Positions 53,211 through 61,778 of a DNA stretch of 64,000 bases are shown in pieces. Origin of the DNA: Zwartia panacis (GTDB taxonomy: Bacteria > Pseudomonadota > Gammaproteobacteria > Burkholderiales > Burkholderiaceae_B); NCBI RefSeq assembly GCF_030410395.1, contig NZ_JAUHHF010000008.1, positions 81,831 to 145,830 of the forward strand, given 5' to 3'. The notes under the pieces are model-generated. The model did not search any database. It was not told where the DNA came from and worked only from the letters and a program-made list of their open reading frames with translations. Made by a program: the position numbers and the translations under genes. Each line of letters opens with the position of its first letter. Within the stretch, counting starts at the first letter, position 1.

Positions 53211-54524
53211 TCAACGAACTTTTGCCAATTTGATTCCCCGATCAAAATTCTTTTCGAATTTTCCGGTTTCAAACACCTCCTCTGGTATTTGGTAAAACTT
53301 TTGACTTGAGCGTTGTTGCTCTGTGGTTGTATGCATACTCGTTGAATCAAACGGGCATGTCTGCGTGCACATTTCACAACCGATGCAGTTATCGCTCAGC
53401 GCCATCACACCATCAGGTCCCTGTGCCAATGCATCATAAAAACATGTCTGAATACAGATCGTGCAAGTTGGATTTTTACAGGTTTCTTCCTTGATCTCGC
53501 TGTGCATGCGCGGCTTTTTGAATTGATCGCCATAATCTTTTACCGCGGCACGCGACGCGATACCTGTCATCGATGCGATATCGGGGTATCCGTGCTTGTC
53601 CATGAACTCTTCAAGGCCTGAAATAATACTTGGAAGATGCTTGATGCCTTTGAGCATCAGCACTGAACCCACCTGCACTAGTGGCGCGCCCGTCATGATG
53701 AACTCAACGACATCCTTGTGATCATAGATTCCGTTGGATCCTGTGATTGGCATGCCTAACTCGGTATAAATACGATTCACCCATCTTAGCGACAGCGGTT
53801 TTGCCCAAACACCTCCAATACCCGCTGGCCCGCCAAGTCGCGGCAATCCCGTTTCTATATCAACTGAAAAGCCGGTGTAGCGATTCGTTGCTGTTACGGC
53901 TGAAGCGCCAGCATCTCGAACGGCTCTTGCAATATCCATCACTCTAGACTGGTCCGGAGTGAGTTTGATCACCACCGGGATATTGACGGCTTCACAAACA
54001 CGCGCAGTCACTTCGGCCGCCACGGCGGCGTCTTGTCCGATCATCGACCCACCATGCACGCCAGGCATCATCGCAGGATGAGGACAACCAAAATTGAGCT
54101 CCACCATTGGCAGTCCACAATCCTCGATCGTTCTACTGATATCGATCCAACTCTGAACGGTTTTTCCTCCTGCACTGCCAATCAAATGTGAACCTTGATC
54201 TTTCGCATATTCGTTCAACTCCTTGAGGTAAGGCACCCACTCGCGAAAACCAGTGCTGGAGTAGCCCGACCTGCTGTAGAACACAAAATTCTTATTGACT
54301 TTACCTTTGATGACTTCGTTCTTTTCATTCAGTATTGCGTATTTGGAATTCTGAGTGAGCCTTGCCATATCTTCGATATCGGTCAGGGTCTTGACGATCA
54401 TACCCGCCGCGCCAGCATCGACACACTCTCGAATGACTTCCGGGCTATTAGTCGTCTCGATCGAAGCGATCACGATCGGGGATTTAAATTTAATTCCACA
54501 GAACTCTAGTGATAGGTCGGCCAC
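53211..54524 (-). CDS. preA: NAD-dependent dihydropyrimidine dehydrogenase subunit PreA-like
   Basis: 437 residues from GTG 54524, chosen because AAAGGAG lies six bases upstream; a further GTG at 54548 is possible. The FMN TIM barrel shows LEFCGIKFKSPIVIASIETTN, MVELNFGCPH, VVIKLTPD, SGITGSNGIYDHKD-type loops and VQVGSVLMLKG. The C-terminus binds two [4Fe-4S] clusters (CKNPTCTICIQTC and CIGCEMCTQTCP). The substrate loop reads HGGSMIGQDAAV and has no Cys where eukaryotic enzymes place the catalytic one. No PreT gene is nearby. First gene of the hyu operon. Confidence 0.85.
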   Translation of the reverse strand: MADLSLEFCGIKFKSPIVIASIETTNSPEVIRECVDAGAAGMIVKTLTDIEDMARLTQNSKYAILNEKNEVIKGKVNKNFVFYSRSGYSSTGFREWVPYLKELNEYAKDQGSHLIGSAGGKTVQSWIDISRTIEDCGLPMVELNFGCPHPAMMPGVHGGSMIGQDAAVAAEVTARVCEAVNIPVVIKLTPDQSRVMDIARAVRDAGASAVTATNRYTGFSVDIETGLPRLGGPAGIGGVWAKPLSLRWVNRIYTELGMPITGSNGIYDHKDVVEFIMTGAPLVQVGSVLMLKGIKHLPSIISGLEEFMDKHGYPDIASMTGIASRAAVKDYGDQFKKPRMHSEIKEETCKNPTCTICIQTCFYDALAQGPDGVMALSDNCIGCEMCTQTCPFDSTSMHTTTEQQRSSQKFYQIPEEVFETGKFEKNFDRGIKLAKVR

Positions 54525-54566
54525 GTTAACGCTCCTTTCATTCGACACGTATGGAGAAAGAATACA

Positions 54567-54599
54567 TTGTTTGTATGCTAATTAATAGTATGCAAACAA
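54567..54599. promoter_or_regulatory. MarR-type palindromic operator before preA
   Basis: Arms TTGTTTGTATGCTA (54567-54580) and TAGTATGCAAACAA (54586-54599) are complementary at 12 of 14 positions around ATTAA. It lies in the preA promoter region next to a MarR gene, so repression by that protein is likely. Confidence 0.75.
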
Positions 54600-54657
54600 A
54601 AATTTTTCGCCGAAGGTGTTTTTTGAAAGCTACAAGCTTTGTCACTGCGGGAAAAAC

Positions 54658-55278
54658 CTAGGACTTTTCCTTGTTATCACGCTTGCGTAAAGCTATTGGA
54701 CTGGCAGGAAGAAATGCCTCCCCGTTCGGGCGCAACGAAGTACGACTACTTTCGTTATTTCCCTCCACGAGACGCGACAACAGGCCCATGAACTGTTTAG
54801 CTTCCTGAACTGATAGCGGACTCAGCAACTCAGTTTGACAATCTTTCATTGCTTTTTCGTGTAGCTTGACAAGCGCGACACCTTTCGATGTTGCAACGCA
54901 CAGTTTTCTGCGGCGATTGTCATCATCGACGATTCTAGATATCAATTTTCTGGCCTCTAAACGCTTGAGAATCCCTGCGACGTTCGCCCGATCAAGTCCC
55001 AACTCTTCGCCAATTGTGAACTGATCGATGTTGGGACGAGTCGCCAGTATGCTCAAAAGACCGTACTGAATCGGAGTCATGCTTCCGTCCGCCACTTTAT
55101 CCAGAAACATCGCGACATGAATTTGATGCAGACGACGAACCAAGTATCCCGGACGATCCCAAATCGTGTATCCCTCTGGTTTTTTTAAGGGCTTTTCAGT
55201 ACTACCCGATACTTTAACGGTGCTTTTCTCGGATAGTTCCGCCACCTTTTTTGCTGGAAATTTCTTTCTAGCGATCAT
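54658..55278 (-). CDS. MarR-family transcriptional regulator
   Basis: 206 residues. The winged helix-turn-helix covers about residues 45-150: GYLVRRLHQIHVAMFLDKVADGSMTPIQYGLLSILATRPNIDQFTIGEELGLDRANVAGILKRLEARKLISRIVDDDNRRRKLCVATSKG. The N-terminal Lys-rich tail and the C-terminal extension are unusual additions. AGGAGG precedes the ATG. It lies between the preA-hyu operon and the divergent TRAP/molybdenum hydroxylase operon, so it probably controls both. Confidence 0.92.
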   Translation of the reverse strand: MIARKKFPAKKVAELSEKSTVKVSGSTEKPLKKPEGYTIWDRPGYLVRRLHQIHVAMFLDKVADGSMTPIQYGLLSILATRPNIDQFTIGEELGLDRANVAGILKRLEARKLISRIVDDDNRRRKLCVATSKGVALVKLHEKAMKDCQTELLSPLSVQEAKQFMGLLSRLVEGNNESSRTSLRPNGEAFLPASPIALRKRDNKEKS

Positions 55279-55551
55279 ATGACTTCTACCTCCTAAAGGA
55301 TCTAGCTAGGGAAAGTACCAGATTTTACGATTGCTTAAACCATATTCGTATTCAACCGACGTCTCAATAATCAGGATGCCTGAGATTTGTTTACACGCCA
55401 CATTGTTAGCCTACTAATTAATATTGTTGATTTTTTTGAAGTGTGTCAGTATGCTGAAAAAAATAATAGAAAGAAACGCGGTGGTTTGCGGTTGATACTT
55501 CATACAAATTTGTAGTTTGTTTGCTATTCGTCTCTCACTAAGGAGCAGCTC

Positions 55552-56646
55552 ATGCAACGACGTAAATTTCTCACCGGTGCCGCGTCTATATCTGGCGTTG
55601 GTCTATCCACCCTAGCTGTTCCAGCCATTGCCCAGTCTTCACCTGCGGTTAAGTGGCGAATGTCAACGAGCTGGCCGAAAAGTCTCGACACTATTTATGG
55701 ATCTGCCGATGAGCTGTGTAAGCGCGTTTCAGCGTTAACCGACGGCAAGTTTGATATTAGAGCCTTTCCTGGAGGGGAAATCGTTCCTGTCCCTCAAAAT
55801 ATGGATGCCGTGGGAAACGGGACCGTCGAATGCAATCATGTGCTGAGTACTTTTTATGTTGGAAAAAATACTGCGCTTGCTTTTGACACAGGCCTTTCTT
55901 TTGGAATGAATGCGAGACAACATAACTCTTGGCTTTTGTACGGTGGAGGTATGCCAGCTCTTAGAAAGCTTTATGCGAAATACGGAATCATGAACTTTAC
56001 CTGCGGCAACGTTGGTGTTCAGATGGGCGGGTGGTTTAGAAAGGAAATCAAAACCGTCGCCGATCTCAAGGGATTGAAAATGCGCATCGGTGGCATCGGC
56101 GGCATGGTCATGAGCAAACTTGGCGTCGTTCCACAACAAATTCCTGCAGGCGATATTTATTCGGCCTTGGAAAAAGGGACGATGGATGCTTCAGAGTGGA
56201 TCGGTCCTTATGACGATGAAAAACTTGGGCTAAACAAGGTCGCGCCTTTCTACTACGCACCTGGCTGGTGGGAGGGCAGTGCATCCATTACCACCATGGT
56301 CAATCAGAAAGCATATGACGCGCTTCCACCACTGTATAAGGCAGCTTTTGATGTAGCCTGTAACGAACAAAACCTGAAGATGCTGGCGCACTACGATGCC
56401 GTAAATCCTGGCGCCTTACGCAAACTGATTGCGGCAGGTGCTCAGTTGCGTTATTTCCCGCGCGACGTGATGGATGCAAGCTATAACGCTTCTCAAGAAT
56501 TATGGACCGAGCTCACACAAAAAAATCCTGATTTTGCTGCAATCTTTCCGGAATGGAAAAAGTATCAACAAGAAGAAGCGAGCTGGTTCAGAATCGCCGA
56601 AAGCTCCTTGGATAACTACACATTTGCCGCCGTAACGCGTCGCTGA
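55552..56646 (+). CDS. TRAP transporter substrate-binding protein (DctP/TakP family)
   Basis: 364 residues. A Tat-like signal MQRRKFLTGAASISGVGLSTLAVPAIAQ is followed by the DctP fold: WRMSTSWPKSLDTIYGSADELCKRVSALTDGKFDIRAFPGGEIVPVPQNMDAVGNGTVEC, GLKMRIGGIGGMVMSKLGVVPQQIPAGDIYSALEKGTMDASEWIGPYDDEKLGLNKVAPFYYAPGWWEGSA. The pattern WIGPYDDEKLG is the TakP branch, which binds 2-oxo or hydroxy acids through an Arg. AAGGAG precedes the ATG. Confidence 0.92.
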   Translation: MQRRKFLTGAASISGVGLSTLAVPAIAQSSPAVKWRMSTSWPKSLDTIYGSADELCKRVSALTDGKFDIRAFPGGEIVPVPQNMDAVGNGTVECNHVLSTFYVGKNTALAFDTGLSFGMNARQHNSWLLYGGGMPALRKLYAKYGIMNFTCGNVGVQMGGWFRKEIKTVADLKGLKMRIGGIGGMVMSKLGVVPQQIPAGDIYSALEKGTMDASEWIGPYDDEKLGLNKVAPFYYAPGWWEGSASITTMVNQKAYDALPPLYKAAFDVACNEQNLKMLAHYDAVNPGALRKLIAAGAQLRYFPRDVMDASYNASQELWTELTQKNPDFAAIFPEWKKYQQEEASWFRIAESSLDNYTFAAVTRR

Positions 56647-56668
56647 TTCTCTCTCAACCGATCGAACC

Positions 56669-59059
56669 ATGCGTGACCATCGTCACACTGAAACGCGCAA
56701 CAAGCCACAAGGAATTGGCGCGCGCGTTCAGCGCAAAGAAGATTCCCGACACCTCCACGGCAAAGGAAACTTTGTCGCGGATATGTTTTTACCCGGAATG
56801 TGTGAAGTTGCTTTTCTGCGCAGCCCGGTGGCCCATGCGTTAATTGGCAAGATCAATATTCCTGAACAATACGCATCCAGCATCTTCACCAGAGAGATGT
56901 TGGATGCACTTGACATCACAGCCGACTCCACATTGCCGACATATCAATCCTCAACGCAACCACCCCTCGCCCAAGGTAAGGTTCGCTTTGTAGGTGAACC
57001 AGTTGCGATGGCTTTTGCTAAATCCCGCGCCGAGGCCGAAGACCTACTAGAAGAGGTGCGTATTGATTATGATGATTTGCCGATTTATGCAGACGTTCAT
57101 TCATCCCGCACAGCAACAGAGCATTTTGTTCATGATGATTGGAATAACAATACCTTTTTGACACTCCACGCTGATCGTGATTTTGAAAAGCATTCCGCCC
57201 CAGCAGAAGTAATTGTCAATAGAAAAATAACACTTGCACGTCAGTGCATGGTGCCGATGGAAGGCAAGGCCGTACTTGCTTATTGGGATCATCAGGCCGA
57301 TCAGTTGGTCATCGTCAGCGCCACCCAAGTCCCCCACATGATTCGTACAGCGATTGCGCTGTTTCTCAAGATGGATCAAGGACAGGTCAGGATTATCTCC
57401 CCAGATGTTGGCGGCGCATTCGGTTACAAGTGTGTCCTGCAACAAGAGGAGCTTTGCGTCGCATGGCTCGCAAAAAAACATAAAAGACCTTTTCGCTACA
57501 TAGAAGATCGACGAGAGCACCTTATTGCCGGTGCGAACACACGTGAACATCATTACGATATGACGGTCTATGCTGACAAGACCGGCAGAATACTAGCGTT
57601 GGACGCTCGGATCACCATCGATGGTGGAGCATATTCAGTTTGGCCTTTCACGATCGGCCTCGAGCCTGGACAGGCTATCGGCAATTTACCCGGACCATAC
57701 GATTTCAAAGGATATCGCTGTATTTCTGAATGTATTGCTACAAACAAACCTGGATTTGTTCCCTACCGCGGCGTCGCACGAACTGGCGTATGTTTTGCCA
57801 TTGAAATGACTATCAATGCGCTCGCAGACGCAGTTGGGCGAGAGCCATGGGAAGTCAGACTCGACAATCTGGTGAAATCCGAGCAAATGCCCCATATCAA
57901 CGTCACAAATAAACACTTTGATAGCGGCGACTATCCCTCAAGCGTCAGGCGAGCTCTTGAAATGATCGATATCAAACGCATCAGAGAGGAACAGCAGTCA
58001 CCGCGAGCTGACGGAAAGTTGCTTGGTTTTGGAATGGCTACCTATACCGAACAGGCAGCGCACGGGACTTCAGTCTTCGCCGCGTGGGGTACTCCTGTTA
58101 TTCCAGGTTTCGATCAAGCTTTTGTCAAAATCACACCCGATGGCGGCCTTGAGATAAGAGTTGGAGTTCATTCTCACGGACAAGGAATGGAAACTACTTT
58201 TGCACAAATTGCCAATGATGTGCTGGGCATTGATCTCAATCGTATCCGTCTGATACACGGAGACACTAGTCAAACACCTTTCTCCACTGGAACCTATGCC
58301 TCTCGGTCATTGGTTATGTCTGGTGGCGCCGTGGCTCAGGCCAGTAAGATACTGCTCAAACGTGCTTTCAAAATCGGTGCTCACCTCCTTGGCACTCATG
58401 TAGACAATGTCGTATTGGAAGGTTCGAATTTCATCTGGGGTGATAAGACCGTTTCTATCGCAGATATCGCTGAAGCCTGGTACCTGAGCCCTCAACGCTT
58501 GCCGTCCGATGCGGACCCTGCCGGTTTAGAAACGACTGTTGGTTATAAACCACGCGTTGACACAGGGTGCTTTACATATGCAACTCATGCTGCGGTGGTC
58601 GCCGTCGACCCAGAACTTGGTAGCGTAGAAATTCTCGATTATGTCTGTGTCGAAGACTGTGGGGTAATGGTCAACCCTATGGTTGTCGAGGGGCAAACAA
58701 TTGGTGGAATTGTGCAAGGAATAGGCACAGCCATGTTTGAAGAAACACCTTATGACAGTTATGCACAACCCCTCGCATCTACTTTTGCGGATTACATGAT
58801 TCCGGGAGCATCAGAATCTCCAAAAATTCGTGTGGATCACTTTGAAACGCCCTCGCCCCACACTGAATTTGGTGCGAAAGGAATGGGCGAGGGCGGAGCG
58901 ATCGCCCCCCCAGCGGTTATTTTCGGAGCCATCAATGATGCACTCAAACCGTTAGGCGCGACGGAGTTGTTGGACACACCCGTCACACCAAGAAAGATCC
59001 TCAACGCACTGCATCAGAAAAATACGAAAACAGCAACATCAGAGAGGAGTTCGTCATGA
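56669..59059 (+). CDS. Molybdopterin-binding large subunit of a xanthine dehydrogenase-family hydroxylase
   Basis: 796 residues. Typical features: RVQRKEDSRHLHGKGNFVADM, VRFVGEPVAMAFA, SPDVGGAFGYKCVLQQEELCVAWLA, FVPYRGVARTGVCFAIEMTINALADAVG, VHSHGQGMETTFAQIA and the catalytic Glu in KGMGEGGAIAPPAVI. The YRGVART loop differs from the CO dehydrogenase loop AYRCSFR, so this is not a CO oxidiser despite its coxLMS-like order. It likely hydroxylates an N-heteroaromatic ring. Confidence 0.92.
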   Translation: MRDHRHTETRNKPQGIGARVQRKEDSRHLHGKGNFVADMFLPGMCEVAFLRSPVAHALIGKINIPEQYASSIFTREMLDALDITADSTLPTYQSSTQPPLAQGKVRFVGEPVAMAFAKSRAEAEDLLEEVRIDYDDLPIYADVHSSRTATEHFVHDDWNNNTFLTLHADRDFEKHSAPAEVIVNRKITLARQCMVPMEGKAVLAYWDHQADQLVIVSATQVPHMIRTAIALFLKMDQGQVRIISPDVGGAFGYKCVLQQEELCVAWLAKKHKRPFRYIEDRREHLIAGANTREHHYDMTVYADKTGRILALDARITIDGGAYSVWPFTIGLEPGQAIGNLPGPYDFKGYRCISECIATNKPGFVPYRGVARTGVCFAIEMTINALADAVGREPWEVRLDNLVKSEQMPHINVTNKHFDSGDYPSSVRRALEMIDIKRIREEQQSPRADGKLLGFGMATYTEQAAHGTSVFAAWGTPVIPGFDQAFVKITPDGGLEIRVGVHSHGQGMETTFAQIANDVLGIDLNRIRLIHGDTSQTPFSTGTYASRSLVMSGGAVAQASKILLKRAFKIGAHLLGTHVDNVVLEGSNFIWGDKTVSIADIAEAWYLSPQRLPSDADPAGLETTVGYKPRVDTGCFTYATHAAVVAVDPELGSVEILDYVCVEDCGVMVNPMVVEGQTIGGIVQGIGTAMFEETPYDSYAQPLASTFADYMIPGASESPKIRVDHFETPSPHTEFGAKGMGEGGAIAPPAVIFGAINDALKPLGATELLDTPVTPRKILNALHQKNTKTATSERSSS

Positions 59060-59898
59060 AAGCGGCGCGCTTCGAATATGAGAGAGCCTCCTCACTTTCA
59101 AAAGCGCTTGAGGTTTTAAGCAATAATGGCTTAGACACCAAAGTAATGGCTGGCAGTCAATCACTTGGGCCCATGCTGAATTTACGTCTTGCTCGACCTG
59201 ACTCCGTAATTGATATTTCTACATTACGCGAACTGAAAAAAGTGACCCAAGAGGGTGCATTGCTTAAAATAGGTTCTGGACTGACACACGCAGAAATTGA
59301 AGACGGTATAGTGGATTTATTAAAGGGTCACCCTTGGCAGTACGTTGCATCGTCGATCGCTTACCGATCAGTTCGAAACCGTGGAACCATAGGTGGCAGT
59401 ATCGCCCATGCGGATCCCGCTGCAGACTGGGTACTTGCATCCACTGCAATGAATGCCGAAATCGAAATTGCATCCGCGAAAGGCATGCGACGTGTCCCAA
59501 TTAATGAGTTTATGCTGGGCGCATATACAACTGTTCTCGCCGAGCAGGAAATCATCACCGCAATCATCATTCCTGCAATGAATGATCAATCGAGATGGGG
59601 TTACTTTAAATTCTGCAGAAAAATCGGTGAATTCGCTGATGCCAGTTGCGCAGCTTATTTTGATCCGGAGAATAAAACTGCGAATATTTCTGTTGGAGCG
59701 TTGGATGGTGCACCACGATCCCTTTCCGGGCTAGCAAAAATCATCGCAAAAGATGGTTGGTATTCAATCAGTCGAGACATCATCTCGGAACACGTCTCAC
59801 TCAATCTTCCAGAGCTCGATGAACTAGATCAAAAATTATTTACCACAGTGATTAGTCGCTGTTTAGATCGTGCGTTCAAAATCGAGAGACAAGCATGA
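59056..59898 (+). CDS. FAD-binding medium subunit of the molybdenum hydroxylase
   Basis: 280 residues. KAARFEYERASSLSKALEVLSNNGLDTKVMAGSQSLGPMLNLRLARPDSVIDIS and AYRSVRNRGTIGGSIAHADPAADWVLASTAMNAEIEI are the two FAD-binding segments of the CoxM family. Start and stop overlap those of its neighbours (ATGA at both ends), so subunit synthesis is coupled. AGGAG precedes the start. Confidence 0.92.
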   Translation: MKAARFEYERASSLSKALEVLSNNGLDTKVMAGSQSLGPMLNLRLARPDSVIDISTLRELKKVTQEGALLKIGSGLTHAEIEDGIVDLLKGHPWQYVASSIAYRSVRNRGTIGGSIAHADPAADWVLASTAMNAEIEIASAKGMRRVPINEFMLGAYTTVLAEQEIITAIIIPAMNDQSRWGYFKFCRKIGEFADASCAAYFDPENKTANISVGALDGAPRSLSGLAKIIAKDGWYSISRDIISEHVSLNLPELDELDQKLFTTVISRCLDRAFKIERQA

Positions 59899-61121
59899 CG
59901 AATCGGCTATCACTAAAGATTAACGATCGTCAGGTCGTTCATGAAGTCTTTCCTCGCATGCATCTTGGGGACTTTCTTCGTGAAAAGGAAAACCTGACCG
60001 GTACTCATCTTGGCTGCGAACATGGGGTCTGCGGTGCCTGTGTCGTATTGCTTGATGGGCAGCCCGTACGTTCATGCATTACCTATGCAGTGGCATGCGA
60101 AGGGAGATCCGTCACGACCATCGAGGGTTATGATGGCGACCCAGTGATGAACAGACTTCGCGTTGCTTTTTCATCGCACCATGCGCTCCAGTGCGGCTAC
60201 TGCACTCCTGGAATGTTGGCGACGGCCCGAGATATTGTTATTAGGATTCCTAACGCATCTGAGCGCATCATCAGGGCAGAACTGTCCGGAAATCTCTGCC
60301 GGTGCACAGGCTATGTCGGTATTGTAGAAGCCATCCTTTCAGTACTTGAGGAGCTAAGGGTAAAGCCAGATCCTTCGGTTGAAGCACTTCGTCAAGGTCG
60401 CAAGCCAATAGATCAATCAGCCATACTGGATCGCCCCGCGGTGGCTGAGAAAGTCTTTCAGAACTTTGAGGCGGGTAATGCACAACCCCTACAAGTCGGT
60501 GCATCTGGACAAACCCACAAATCCACAGCATTGAAATCAACGCCAAATCTGACAAACCAAAACAATACTGAAATTTTAGAAAACTTTGACGTACCATTTC
60601 CAGTAACTAGAGTTTGGGCGTTCATGATCGATCTCCCGGCGATTGCTCGATGTTTGCCGGGCGCATTTATTTCTTCGATAGAAGCCGAGCAAGTGAAGGG
60701 GGGGCTTTCCCTCAAATTCGGACCCATGCAAGCGGCCTTCGATGGCACCGCCACTCTTTCAATTGACCAAAATACTCATACCGCCACGCTCAATGGTGCG
60801 GGCCAGGATCGACTCAGTAACTCTCGTGCAACTGGAAATATCTCTTACCGCATTGAGTCTTTAGGTGACCAGAGATCCCGCGTTCACATCACTATGTCAT
60901 ATGGTCTTCAAGGACCGCTCGCTCAGTTCTCAAGATCAGGGATCGTCAAGGATTTCGTGCGGCGCATGATGAAGATATTTGCCGAGAATATTGAGCAATC
61001 ACTGACGCACCCGGAGATTGATCTGACAAACAAGCGAAAAAATATTCGCCCAATCGCATTATTCTTTGGAATCATTTGGGATCGTTTACTCACACTGCTT
61101 TCGTTCAAGAGCAAACCATGA
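59895..61121 (+). CDS. Fusion of [2Fe-2S] small subunit with a CoxG/SRPBCC domain
   Basis: 408 residues in two parts. Residues 1-160 are the iron-sulfur subunit (CEHGVCGACVVLLDGQPVRSC; QCGYCTPGM; GNLCRCTGYVGIVEAIL). After a linker of about 65 residues, residues 225-365 are a CoxG (CO dehydrogenase subunit G) domain: FPVTRVWAFMIDLPAIARCLPGAFISSIEA, LSLKFGPMQAAFDGTATLSID, GPLAQFSRSGIVKDFVRRMMKIFAENIE. A hydrophobic tail (IRPIALFFGIIWDRLLTLLSF) could anchor it to the membrane, as CoxG does. The two are normally separate genes. Confidence 0.9.
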   Translation: MTNRLSLKINDRQVVHEVFPRMHLGDFLREKENLTGTHLGCEHGVCGACVVLLDGQPVRSCITYAVACEGRSVTTIEGYDGDPVMNRLRVAFSSHHALQCGYCTPGMLATARDIVIRIPNASERIIRAELSGNLCRCTGYVGIVEAILSVLEELRVKPDPSVEALRQGRKPIDQSAILDRPAVAEKVFQNFEAGNAQPLQVGASGQTHKSTALKSTPNLTNQNNTEILENFDVPFPVTRVWAFMIDLPAIARCLPGAFISSIEAEQVKGGLSLKFGPMQAAFDGTATLSIDQNTHTATLNGAGQDRLSNSRATGNISYRIESLGDQRSRVHITMSYGLQGPLAQFSRSGIVKDFVRRMMKIFAENIEQSLTHPEIDLTNKRKNIRPIALFFGIIWDRLLTLLSFKSKP

Positions 61122-61771
61122 AATTTTTACTTGGTTTATCTCGCTTAATTGATCGCCTGAACGAATTCATTGGTGGTGTCGTGATTTGGATCTGCCTGAT
61201 TGTCGTTCTTGTAAGCTCCGGCAATGCGGTCATTCGAAAGATTTTTGATAGCAGCTCTAATGGATGGCTCGAACTTCAGTGGTATCTATTCGGTGCGCTG
61301 TTTTTACTTTCATCCGGTTATACGCTCCTAAGAAATGAGCATGTCAGAGTTGATATCTTGTCCTCTAAGCTCAATCGAATTCATCAAATATGGATCGAAA
61401 TTTTTGGAATTCTGTTCTTTCTATTGCCGATGGCATTACTCATCATGTTTTTGTCATGGCCTGTCTTTACTGAAGCCTATATACAAAATGAGCAATCCTC
61501 TAACGCTGGAGGACTAGTTCGATGGCCCGCAAAGTTACTAATACCCATCGGCTTTGGACTACTTGTGCTGAGTGGATTTTCACATTTGATCAAATGTGTC
61601 GGATTTTTATCAGGGAAATGTCCAGACCCGATATTGAAGCATCAGGGTCAAACCTCGGAGGAAGCGCTCGCGCAAGCGATCTTATCCAATACCAAAATTG
61701 AAAATCACTTGAGCGTATCCCCGGCGGTAGGTCTTTCCCCTTCTGACCAAGAACATTCACCTAAGGTGTGA
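61118..61771 (+). CDS. TRAP transporter small permease (DctQ family)
   Basis: About 217 residues from ATG 61118, whose codon overlaps the upstream stop (ATGA). Four helices: IGGVVIWICLIVVLVSSGNAVI, WLELQWYLFGALFLLSSGYTLL, IFGILFFLLPMALLIMFLSW, LLIPIGFGLLVLSGFSHLI. The Glu-Leu-Gln-Trp segment after the first helix is typical of DctQ. The tail of about 50 residues is polar and unusual. It pairs with the large permease that follows after seven bases. Confidence 0.9.
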   Translation: MKFLLGLSRLIDRLNEFIGGVVIWICLIVVLVSSGNAVIRKIFDSSSNGWLELQWYLFGALFLLSSGYTLLRNEHVRVDILSSKLNRIHQIWIEIFGILFFLLPMALLIMFLSWPVFTEAYIQNEQSSNAGGLVRWPAKLLIPIGFGLLVLSGFSHLIKCVGFLSGKCPDPILKHQGQTSEEALAQAILSNTKIENHLSVSPAVGLSPSDQEHSPKV

Positions 61772-61778
61772 AACTTCC

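Noticed and set aside
56669..61121. Aerobic CO dehydrogenase (coxLMS)
   Set aside because: The large subunit has YRGVART in place of the AYRCSFR active-site loop of true CO dehydrogenase, so only the family, not the substrate, is shared.
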